Assembly: GCA_027858275.1 (NCBI GenBank)
Contig: JAQIDA010000339.1
Location: forward strand, 1 to 7,659
Length of the DNA: 7,659 bases
Direction of reading: 5' to 3'
DNA from: Candidatus Kapaibacterium sp.
GTDB lineage: Bacteria > Bacteroidota > Ignavibacteria > Kapaibacteriales > UBA2268
The position numbers and the translations under genes are program-made. The notes under the pieces are model-generated. The model searched no databases. It worked only from the letters and a program-made list of their open reading frames with translations, and had not been told where the DNA came from. This document shows positions 1 to 4,912 of the stretch, piece after piece. Every line of letters starts with the position of its first letter. Within the stretch, counting starts at the first letter, position 1.

Positions 1-213
1 GAAAAACCTTCCGGCATGCACATGCTCTTGATCGGCGATATTCTTTAAAAGCTCAATCGCGAGTTTGTTGTCTGTTGACTCGGCAAGCTGTATGTACAAC
101 TGAGTAGCTTCATACTCTGAAGCTACCATAAAACGTATTGCTCTGACAAGCTCCGCATCTGTTAGCTTTTTGTCTTTTGCTAAGCCGGAAAAGGGTGATC
201 CAAATGTCGGCAT
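1..213 (-). CDS. Short ferritin-like (demi-ferritin/rubrerythrin-type) protein, N-terminal part
   Basis: The first 71 codons are open to the window edge; the C-terminus lies outside. The product begins MPTFGSPFSGLAKDKKLT and continues into an amphipathic helix (about 18-50) and a second helix carrying E63xxH66. In ferritin-like di-iron proteins such an ExxH, together with a Glu in the first helix (here E33 in ASEYEA), binds iron. A single E...ExxH helix pair in a protein of about 100 residues fits the half-size ferritin-like proteins that must dimerise to build a di-iron centre; some of these are encapsulin cargo in other genomes, but no shell gene is visible here. The likely role is cytosolic iron oxidation/storage or peroxide defence. 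The start is set by an AAAGGAG at 221-227, 7 nt upstream of ATG. A general rubrerythrin-like protein is the alternative; the C-terminus would decide. Confidence 0.82.
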   Translation of the reverse strand, partial: MPTFGSPFSGLAKDKKLTDAELVRAIRFMVASEYEATQLYIQLAESTDNKLAIELLKNIADQEHVHAGRFF

Positions 214-220
214 ATTTATT

Positions 221-227
221 CTCCTTT
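221..227 (-). promoter_or_regulatory. Strong ribosome binding site of the ferritin-like gene
   Basis: The minus strand reads AAAGGAG with 7 nt to the ATG at 213. It is a near-consensus Shine-Dalgarno sequence and fixes the start. Confidence 0.7.
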
Positions 228-279
228 AATTTTGTTCAGGCTTCCGCCCATAAATACTCTATCGTTGAAGACTACTGAT

Positions 280-309
280 ATAATACTTTGCATTCTTAAG
301 TTTAGTGAA
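280..309 (-). promoter_or_regulatory. Possible sigma70-like promoter for the ferritin-like gene
   Basis: On the minus strand TTCACT (304-309) and TATTAT (280-285) are separated by 18 nt, about 70 nt upstream of the start codon. Each hexamer matches the sigma70 consensus only in part, and AT-rich DNA gives such hits by chance. If this group uses Bacteroidetes-type promoters the assignment fails. Confidence 0.2.
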
Positions 310-344
310 TGATTTAATTATTCATCGCCTTTTGTGATATTCAA

Positions 345-491
345 TTAGATTTTTCGTCCTTTAATCAGCCTGATCAAAACAGAAATTATGGCTATAACCA
401 ACAGGATATGGATGAATCCGTTCATAGTATATGAAGTTACTATTCCGAGCAACCATAATATAATCAGGGCGCCGGCTATCAAATATAACAT
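345..491 (-). CDS. 48-aa lmo0937-like/DUF5670-type two-helix membrane protein
   Basis: This very short gene encodes 48 residues. There are two hydrophobic segments, residues 2-18 (LYLIAGALIILWLLGIV) and 25-42, joined by TSYTMNGF, followed by the basic tail KGRKI. The layout, and especially the LWLLG...TSYTMNGFIH core, is characteristic of the lmo0937 family (DUF5670) of tiny inner-membrane proteins. These are widespread and often stress-associated, but their molecular function is unknown. The Shine-Dalgarno sequence is weak (only GAAAGAA, about 8 nt upstream), so the start rests on family resemblance and length. It lies 131 bp upstream of the ferritin-like gene on the same strand. Co-transcription is possible, but the gap could hold a separate promoter. 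Confidence 0.85.
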   Translation of the reverse strand: MLYLIAGALIILWLLGIVTSYTMNGFIHILLVIAIISVLIRLIKGRKI

Positions 492-805
492 TGGATTATT
501 CTTTCATTGTATATTATTTGTTTAACTTATTTGTTGTGCCATGATTTTGACCGCATTTATCAGGCAACATTCTCAGTCACCGAGCTCCCGGTAATAATAA
601 CATATTGTTATATTCCTTGGATTTCCACCCCACGATTGAGTCCGGAGTCACTTTCGAGAATGTCGCTTAATAATAGCGATAACACCGCACTTTAACAGGT
701 CTTGAACGACGGCGCAAGTATCGCGGTTGTTGATTGTAATGAGAGTTTATTTTTGGCTTGCGGGTTCTGATCCGCTTTAAGCCATTCTCATTTGCAGTTA
801 TTATC
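492..805. other. Gene-free stretch with hairpin-rich, relatively GC-rich centre
   Basis: No convincing gene is present on either strand. A plus-strand open frame from about 507 starts at TTG, lacks a ribosome binding site and has no family character. Minus-strand frames are broken every 25-30 codons, so a decayed gene between about 560 and 720 is possible but unproven. Small dyads occur: ACCG/CGGT (579-592), ATAACA/TGTTAT (597-611), TCGCT/AGCGA (662-679), and the larger nested structure at 738-792. Confidence 0.5.
738..792. other. Nested inverted repeats, possible structured RNA or hairpin element
   Basis: An outer helix AATGAGA (738-744)/TCTCATT (786-792) encloses GGCTT (755-759)/AAGCC (779-783) and GCGG (760-763)/CCGC (772-775), with a TTT bulge and an 8-nt apical loop. 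Three nested helices in 55 nt is more than expected by chance. No known RNA family is recognised and the strand is undetermined. It lies just beyond the probable terminator of the lipoprotein gene. Confidence 0.35.
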
Positions 806-807
806 GT

Positions 808-854
808 AAAAACAAGGCTACGAGAAAAATCATTGAAATCATCGAGCCTTGTTT
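808..854 (-). terminator. Probable rho-independent terminator after the lipoprotein gene
   Basis: AAACAAGGCT (810-819) pairs perfectly with AGCCTTGTTT (845-854); a further CGA/TCG pair extends the stem past one bulged base. On the minus strand the stem runs into TTTTT (808-812). It starts about 30 nt after the stop codon of the gene ending at 886. The loop is unusually long (about 20 nt) and holds a dispersed repeat, so the hairpin may be an inserted element acting as a terminator. Confidence 0.5.
824..846 (+). repeat. Dispersed 23-bp repeat, copy 1
   Basis: By eye, 21 of 23 bases match the reverse complement of 4890-4912, including the uninterrupted 15-mer ATTGAAATCATCGAG (832-846). It forms most of the loop and inner stem of the hairpin at 808-854. 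Confidence 0.5.
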
Positions 855-862
855 ATAGTAAT

Positions 863-878
863 ATCGTGTTAATAACAC
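863..878 (-). repeat. Small hairpin CGTGTT-AAT-AACACG
   Basis: A perfect 6-bp stem with a 3-nt loop lies directly after the stop codon of the lipoprotein gene. It has no T-run and may only help protect the transcript 3' end. Confidence 0.3.
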
Positions 879-885
879 GTTTCAA

Positions 886-1623
886 CTATTTTTTAATAGC
901 TTTGATTGCTGATTTGATTAAGTTGTCGATAACATTTTTGTTGCTGCTGTCCATTGGGTCAGCCACTGATTCGCCGCTGCAGAACAAGTCAAGCGGGTCT
1001 ACGTGAAGGAAAATGTTCGATTCTGTATCTTCTGTACATTCTAAAGCCGGTTCAAATTTCAACGAAAGATTAGCTGTCGGATCGCCATAGTAAGTGAATT
1101 CAACAGAATCTCCGCCTTTGAATGAAGTACCTTCAATGACAACCGTATATCTTTCCTCGGTCGCAAAGCCTTTGAACATATCATCGTTAGCGTATTGAGC
1201 TGTTTCGTTAGGACCGAAACGATGGATTTCAAATTTGATTTTTTCATAATTTCCCGGCGCAATTTGTCCGCTGACCATATTGAAACCGGCACCGCTTTCG
1301 TCACCGACAAAGACGAAAGGACCCGCTTTGAAGTCCTCATTCTTTTCTTCATCCGCTTCCTTTGTCTGATGGAATTTGATTCTTGACAATAGAATTCTTA
1401 CAGCTGAGACATGAACTGAATCAACTTCAGATTTTTGTATAAATGCCTCTTTGCTTTCTTTAAGAGAAATTTGAATTCCGTCTGAATTCATTTCTGTTGT
1501 GATATTAACAGTAGCGAGATTTTCAGGCTCGGAAGCGTCCGAACAACTCGAAAAAAGGACTACAGTCGACAACATTAGCAATGATGCAGTAAATTTCATT
1601 ATGTTATTTTTGATAAACAGCAT
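886..1623 (-). CDS. DUF4382-like secreted lipoprotein (245 aa)
   Basis: This is a probable surface or periplasmic lipoprotein of unknown function. The N-terminus is a lipoprotein signal peptide: K5/K10, a hydrophobic stretch at 11-25, then FSSC with Cys27 as the lipidation site, followed by SDASEPEN. The mature part looks all-beta. VHVSAVRILLSRIKF (70-84) and IAPGNYEKIKFEIHRFGP (121-138) resemble the DUF4382 pattern, in which a strand is followed by 'pG.Y..irl.i', but the match is by eye and distant. Two mature cysteines (C196, C215) could form a disulfide. The C-terminus is a basic amphipathic helix (NLIKSAIKAIKK). An in-frame ATG lies 8 codons upstream at 1647, but AGGAG at 1631-1635 sits 7 nt before the ATG at 1623, so the shorter start is chosen. 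The gene follows the barrel gene by 105 bp and may be co-transcribed with it. Confidence 0.8.
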   Translation of the reverse strand: MLFIKNNIMKFTASLLMLSTVVLFSSCSDASEPENLATVNITTEMNSDGIQISLKESKEAFIQKSEVDSVHVSAVRILLSRIKFHQTKEADEEKNEDFKAGPFVFVGDESGAGFNMVSGQIAPGNYEKIKFEIHRFGPNETAQYANDDMFKGFATEERYTVVIEGTSFKGGDSVEFTYYGDPTANLSLKFEPALECTEDTESNIFLHVDPLDLFCSGESVADPMDSSNKNVIDNLIKSAIKAIKK

Positions 1624-1630
1624 AATATTT

Positions 1631-1635
1631 CTCCT
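1631..1635 (-). promoter_or_regulatory. Ribosome binding site deciding the lipoprotein start
   Basis: The minus strand carries AGGAG 7 nt before the ATG at 1623. It lies inside the reading frame that would be used from the ATG at 1647, so it favours the downstream start. Confidence 0.65.
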
Positions 1636-1670
1636 AATAATTTTCAAATATTTAATTAATATAATTCTAT

Positions 1671-1688
1671 AGCGATCTTTTAATCGCT
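1671..1688. repeat. Intergenic hairpin AGCGAT/ATCGCT
   Basis: A 6-bp perfect stem with a 6-nt loop lies between the barrel and lipoprotein genes. A second imperfect dyad (TTGAATATT/AATATCAA, 1692-1712) adjoins it. Neither is followed by a T-run, so they are not typical terminators. Confidence 0.3.
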
Positions 1689-1728
1689 TCCTTGAATATT
1701 TCTCAATATCAATGAAGACAGATTTTTT

Positions 1729-2238
1729 TTACGGATAGAATCTTATACCAATCGCAGCGTCCATGTTTACACCGTAATTTGGAGATATTCCCATCATTGG
1801 ACCCAGTTCAAAAAATATTTCAAGTGGAGTGTTTCGCGGAATAAAATTTATACCAAATATTCCTCTCGCTCCAAAGCCTAACTCGTCATCTTCCCAATAA
1901 TAGAATTTGTGTTTATCCTCTTTATACCATAATCCTTGGCCGTTCCCGATCCCAACTGCCAGCCCAAGACCCGCATACATTTTAACCGCTCTTGAATTGA
2001 AAGCGTCAAAGTGCCATAGATAATCCCCGCCGATTCTAATGTTACCGAAATACGATGAACCTATATAAAAATCAAAGGCGTTTTCATTATTTGTCCAATA
2101 CTTTATAGTTCCGCCTGATGGATCTCCCAAAATCAATCCAAATCCAAAATCCTTACCCTTTGGCCCTTTGGCCGAGCCTGCAGAGACGCAAAGGAAAATG
2201 AACACTAATGCTAATAAAGCCGTTTTGAAATATCTCAT
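1729..2238 (-). CDS. Small outer-membrane beta-barrel protein (169 aa)
   Basis: The product has a signal peptide (basic RYFK, hydrophobic 6-20, probable cleavage after AGSA at 23). The remainder is alternating, glycine- and aromatic-rich strands typical of an eight-stranded barrel. GFGLILGDPSGGTIKYW (32-48), IRIGGDYLWHFD (67-78), YAGLGLAVGIG (88-98), GARGIFGINF (123-132) and FFELGPMMG (142-150) resemble small uncharacterised OMP-barrel proteins in which 'GDP.G...KYW', 'Y.GiG', 'GaRg..Gi.y' and 'f.E.gp' recur. It ends IRFYP, with an aromatic near the C-terminus as is common for barrel substrates of BAM. Location is the outer membrane; cargo or function is unknown. The ribosome binding site is weak (AGGTAG, 6 nt upstream). 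A perfect -10-like TATAAT and an 11-bp dyad lie 50-85 nt upstream. Confidence 0.82.
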   Translation of the reverse strand: MRYFKTALLALVFIFLCVSAGSAKGPKGKDFGFGLILGDPSGGTIKYWTNNENAFDFYIGSSYFGNIRIGGDYLWHFDAFNSRAVKMYAGLGLAVGIGNGQGLWYKEDKHKFYYWEDDELGFGARGIFGINFIPRNTPLEIFFELGPMMGISPNYGVNMDAAIGIRFYP

Positions 2239-2288
2239 GCTTCTACCTAATCGTAATTTGTAATATGTTGTTTAAACTTTTGTGATTG

Positions 2289-2320
2289 TAATATCAGAAA
2301 GTTGTTATGTTCTGATATTA
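2289..2320. promoter_or_regulatory. 11-bp perfect dyad upstream of the barrel gene, candidate operator
   Basis: TAATATCAGAA (2289-2299) and TTCTGATATTA (2310-2320) are perfect inverted repeats with a 10-nt spacer. They begin 51 nt before the barrel start codon and overlap a TATAAT hexamer, the usual place for a repressor site. The dyad would also fold as an RNA hairpin in the 5' leader. The regulator is unknown. Confidence 0.4.
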
Positions 2321-2322
2321 TA
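2317..2322 (-). promoter_or_regulatory. Possible -10 element (TATAAT) for the barrel gene
   Basis: An exact TATAAT on the minus strand lies about 80 nt before the start codon. No good -35 box sits at 16-18 nt; TTGGCA is 14 nt away and TTGTTT 19 nt. It is therefore tentative. Confidence 0.25.
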
Positions 2323-2409
2323 ATCTTTTGAATTGTTGCCAAAACAAAAGCAAAGATGAATGTGTGAAAAAATTTATTTAACTATTATTCATGTGTTTTT
2401 GCTTATTAG

Positions 2410-2438
2410 TTGCAACGGACAGCTTCAGCTGTCTGCAA
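2410..2438. repeat. REP-like palindrome
   Basis: GACAGC-TTCA-GCTGTC (2418-2433) is flanked by TTGCA (2410-2414) and TGCAA (2434-2438), forming one stem of 11 bp with a 3-nt bulge and a tetraloop. It has no T-run. Shape, GC content against an AT-rich background and intergenic position fit a REP-type or other short mobile palindrome. No second full copy is present in the window. Confidence 0.4.
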
Positions 2439-2567
2439 ACGTCATAATATTTATGGTTTGCTCATTGCTAAAGCACTGAGATGCTATAGCTTATGTTTTC
2501 TTCATGAATAAAGTCGGTTAACCTATCTTTACTTGTTTGATTTTTTTTATGTCAAAGTTTAAATCAT

Positions 2568-2591
2568 CACCTCTTCCGCTACGAAGAGGTG
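2568..2591. repeat. 9-bp perfect hairpin CACCTCTTC/GAAGAGGTG
   Basis: A perfect stem with the 6-nt loop CGCTAC lies about 60 nt after the OmpA stop on the minus strand. No T-run follows on that strand (ATGATTT), and only GTTTATT on the other. It may act as a weak or factor-dependent terminator or be a dispersed hairpin repeat. Confidence 0.4.
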
Positions 2592-2621
2592 GTTTATTGA
2601 TTTGTCTTTTATTGAAACGAC

Positions 2622-2634
2622 TCAGATAATCTGA
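2622..2634. promoter_or_regulatory. 13-bp perfect palindrome TCAGATAATCTGA
   Basis: A perfect odd palindrome lies 17 nt after the OmpA stop codon. A third half-site, ATCTGA, follows at 2642-2647. It could be a protein-binding site or part of a 3' hairpin; no downstream T-run. Confidence 0.25.
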
Positions 2635-2650
2635 ATATTAGATCTGATTT

Positions 2651-4828
2651 TTATTTGCAAGTCTCAATAACTTTTATAGTTATTCTTCTGTTTTGTTTTC
2701 TGAGTGCTTCAAGATCCTTCTTACTCATTTTCTTGAGAGCTCTGCCTGTCGGTTCTTTAATTTTTTGGTCTGACGATCCATAACCGATTGTGCCTGTAAT
2801 TTTCTCGGCGCCTACACCTTGTAGTATCAACCATTGTTTTACTCGAGCGGCTCTTGATTCAGAAAGAGTTTGATTTCTTTTCGAGTCGCCTTCAGCTGAA
2901 GCGTGTCCTTCGATCAATACTCTAAGTGGATCACACTGCTTAACATAAGCCAACATTTTTGCAAGGCTCATTGCAGTACCGGGCATATCGAAATTAAAAT
3001 TATCTGTATTTACGACAAACAAAATGTCATTGAAGTCCGTTTTTGTTCCAACTTTAGGAGGAGAAGGACATCCGTTCTTTCCTTTTTCGTTGCTTTTGTC
3101 GCCTGCAATAAGCGGACAATCATCGTCGCCGTCTATTACTTTATCGCCGTCAGTGTCAGGATTTAGCGGATCGCTGTGTACTTTGTTGACTTCTGTTCCA
3201 TCGTCCAATTTGTCAATATCCGTATCGGTCCGGATAGGAGAAGTTTTGTATTTCAGTACTTCTTCGCCGTCGTTGAGCACATCGCCGTCAGTATCAAGAT
3301 TCGCAGGATCGGTTTTGTATTTCAAGACTTCATCTCCGTCTTTAAGACCGTCATTATCAGAATCCGGATTGATCGGGTCAGTTTTATATTTGTTGACTTC
3401 ATCGCCATCCTTCAACCCGTCAACATCAGAGTCATCGGACAATGGATTGGTCTTGTATCTTCTGACTTCGTCGCCGTCGTTCAGACCGTCATTATCAGAA
3501 TCGGTTTTTAGTGGATCTGTTGAGTATTTATTGACTTCATCGCCGTCATTTAGACCGTCTTCGTCTGTATCGGGTTTTATCGGGTCAGTCTTATATTGAT
3601 TAACTTCTAATCCATCGAGCAGCCCGTCATTGTCGGAGTCCGCAATTATTGGGTTAGTTTTATGTGTTTTTACTTCCGCACCGTCTTCAAGTCCGTCAGT
3701 ATCTGAATCTTTTGATTTCATATTTGTGTTATATTTTAAGAACTCATCACCATCATTTAAACCGTCTTCGTCAGTATCGGAATTTTTCGGATCGGTAGAA
3801 TGGACATTGACTTCTTCTCCGTCCAACAGTCCGTCATTGTCAGTATCCGCTTTTAACATATCTGTTTTACGAACCAATTCCTGCCCGTCGTTCAAACCAT
3901 CACCATCAGAATCAGGATTCAAAGGATTAGATTTATGTTTCATCAATTCGTCGAAATCGTTCAAACCGTCTTTGTCGGTATCCACAAGCAAAGGGTTGGT
4001 ATGATATCTGTCTACTTCTTCTCCGTCTAACAAACCTTCACCGTCAGTATCCGGATTTCTCGGATCAGTGCCGAGAGCTCTTTCCCTGTCATTTGTCAAA
4101 CCATCTTTGTCCAGATCGGCATCCCCGATTATGTAATAGGAAAATCCCATTCCAAAGGTCAAGAATGCGTCATTATCTGAGCCTGCGGAAGCGTAATCGT
4201 CAAGATAATCTGTATCAACAAATCTATATGTACCTCTGGCATTTAAAACAATGTTGTCACTCAAATAAACTTCAAAGCCAATTCCGACCGGTATTGCCAA
4301 TATATTTTTTTCGTATATTTGATTAGCGTTATTTGGCAGAGGACCGTCAAAACCGCTATCACCGGAACTAGATTCCCAATTTAATAAACCTGCACCTGTG
4401 AAAATATACGGGACAAATTTTTCATGAGGAAATAAGTTGTATGTTACATATAATTCATAAGTACTCAGCCGAACTGAGTTCTTATCATTTATTCGAATAT
4501 TTGAATTGGGATACATATTACCAATTTCCGCATCTACACCGAAATAGTCCGGATATTTGTCCAAAGTGCCTTGGCTCACTTTGTACCTTGACTGAGCTAA
4601 ACCCGCAACAGCCATAAATGAAACTTGTGGGATCAGATTATATCTGAAAAACAAATCCCCGCCAAGCCAGAATTGGTTATCTGTAAATTCGCCCCAATAC
4701 TTAACACCTCCGGCATTAAACCCGAAAGACATTCTGCCGCCTTCAGACTGTGAATATGCCGTATTGCCGGAAATAAGAAGAACAAGTATCATTACAATGA
4801 TAATCTTCAAATTGTTTAAATTTCTCAT
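2651..4828 (-). CDS. OmpA-family protein: N-terminal barrel, TSP3 repeats, peptidoglycan-binding domain
   Basis: This is an outer-membrane anchor protein of 725 aa. The signal peptide is residues 1-26 (cleavage near AYS-QS). A beta-barrel-like region covers about 30-235 (FGFNAGGVKYWGEF, FVPYIFTGAGLLNWES, FGMGFSYYIIG). Thrombospondin type-3 repeats follow at 238-572, pattern DxDxDGLxDGxEV, which bind calcium and form a stiff rod. They end in DDDCP...GCP (C571, C587). The OmpA domain (about 598-722) has the EGHASAEG strand and NQTLSESRAARV (652-663), containing the Arg that contacts diaminopimelate. The usual Asp of GHTD is replaced by Ser644, a variant I recall from Bacteroidota. C632 and C724 may pair. 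The last part is longer than usual, with a lysine-rich insert (688-711). GGAGAG 5 nt upstream supports the start. The cupin gene ends only 75 bp upstream, so read-through is possible. Confidence 0.93.
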   Translation of the reverse strand: MRNLNNLKIIIVMILVLLISGNTAYSQSEGGRMSFGFNAGGVKYWGEFTDNQFWLGGDLFFRYNLIPQVSFMAVAGLAQSRYKVSQGTLDKYPDYFGVDAEIGNMYPNSNIRINDKNSVRLSTYELYVTYNLFPHEKFVPYIFTGAGLLNWESSSGDSGFDGPLPNNANQIYEKNILAIPVGIGFEVYLSDNIVLNARGTYRFVDTDYLDDYASAGSDNDAFLTFGMGFSYYIIGDADLDKDGLTNDRERALGTDPRNPDTDGEGLLDGEEVDRYHTNPLLVDTDKDGLNDFDELMKHKSNPLNPDSDGDGLNDGQELVRKTDMLKADTDNDGLLDGEEVNVHSTDPKNSDTDEDGLNDGDEFLKYNTNMKSKDSDTDGLEDGAEVKTHKTNPIIADSDNDGLLDGLEVNQYKTDPIKPDTDEDGLNDGDEVNKYSTDPLKTDSDNDGLNDGDEVRRYKTNPLSDDSDVDGLKDGDEVNKYKTDPINPDSDNDGLKDGDEVLKYKTDPANLDTDGDVLNDGEEVLKYKTSPIRTDTDIDKLDDGTEVNKVHSDPLNPDTDGDKVIDGDDDCPLIAGDKSNEKGKNGCPSPPKVGTKTDFNDILFVVNTDNFNFDMPGTAMSLAKMLAYVKQCDPLRVLIEGHASAEGDSKRNQTLSESRAARVKQWLILQGVGAEKITGTIGYGSSDQKIKEPTGRALKKMSKKDLEALRKQNRRITIKVIETCK
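3113..4117 (-). repeat. Tandem array of ~14 TSP3 calcium-binding repeats (69-bp period)
   Basis: Inside the OmpA gene, 14 units of 22-23 residues plus a terminal DTDGDKVIDGDDDCP follow each other without interruption. Units 1 and 4 have 22 residues, the rest 23. The Ca-binding Asp/Gly ladder is intact in most units. It is altered in unit 2 (DTDGEG), unit 13 (DTDGDV) and unit 14 (DTDIDK). The DNA is visibly repetitive, so copy number could vary by recombination. Confidence 0.9.
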
Positions 4829-4877
4829 AATCTCTCCATTAAAATAAATTTTTCTGTTTTAACATCGTTTTGTAGTG

Positions 4878-4893
4878 CGAGTTTGGAAACTCG
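4878..4893. repeat. Palindromic hairpin CGAGTTTGGAAACTCG
   Basis: A 7-bp perfect stem around a central GG lies in the 75-bp cupin-OmpA gap and adjoins the dispersed 23-bp repeat. A wider CATCG/CGATG pair (4863-4867 with 4892-4896) encloses it. No T-run follows on the minus strand. It may be a REP-like remnant, or slow read-through into the OmpA gene. Confidence 0.4.
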
Positions 4894-4912
4894 ATGATTT
4901 CAATTATTGTTC
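4890..4912 (-). repeat. Dispersed 23-bp repeat, copy 2 (overlaps cupin stop codon)
   Basis: The minus strand here matches plus-strand 824-846 at 21 of 23 positions, including the exact 15-mer ATTGAAATCATCGAG. It includes the last two sense codons and the stop of the cupin gene, so the gene's 3' end may derive from the element. Confidence 0.5.

Larger units (their letters stand above)
2239..2650. other. 412-bp gene-free region holding dyads and a possible promoter
   Basis: No open frame with coding character is seen on either strand. On the minus strand, from the OmpA stop toward the barrel gene, it holds a TCAGAT/ATCTGA dyad (2622-2634), a 9-bp hairpin (2568-2591), a 9-bp imperfect dyad CTCATTGCT/AGCACTGAG (2461-2480), CATAA/TTATG (2443-2455), a REP-like palindrome (2410-2438), and the TATAAT-dyad unit (2289-2322). 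Most bases outside these are plain AT-rich DNA. Confidence 0.55.

Noticed and set aside
507..695. 62-codon plus-strand frame in the spacer
   Set aside because: TTG start, no Shine-Dalgarno sequence and no protein family character.
1059..1352. 97-codon minus-strand frame inside the lipoprotein gene
   Set aside because: It is a shifted frame of the lipoprotein gene; the lipoprotein has a signal peptide, lipobox and ribosome binding site.
886..1647. Longer start of the lipoprotein (8 more residues)
   Set aside because: The ribosome binding site AGGAG lies within that extension, 7 nt before the downstream ATG, and the shorter form has a more normal signal peptide.
3024..3599. 191-codon plus-strand open frame
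   Set aside because: It is antisense to the TSP3 array; the Asp/Gly codon periodicity leaves the opposite strand open and gives a repetitive Ser/Pro-rich product. The minus-strand protein has clear domains.
3630..4004. 124-codon plus-strand open frame
   Set aside because: Same antisense artefact of the TSP3 repeats, no ribosome binding site or family resemblance.
3113..4117. Regular 69-bp repeats considered as a CRISPR or satellite array
   Set aside because: The reading frame is continuous and encodes TSP3 units; there are no constant repeats with unrelated spacers.
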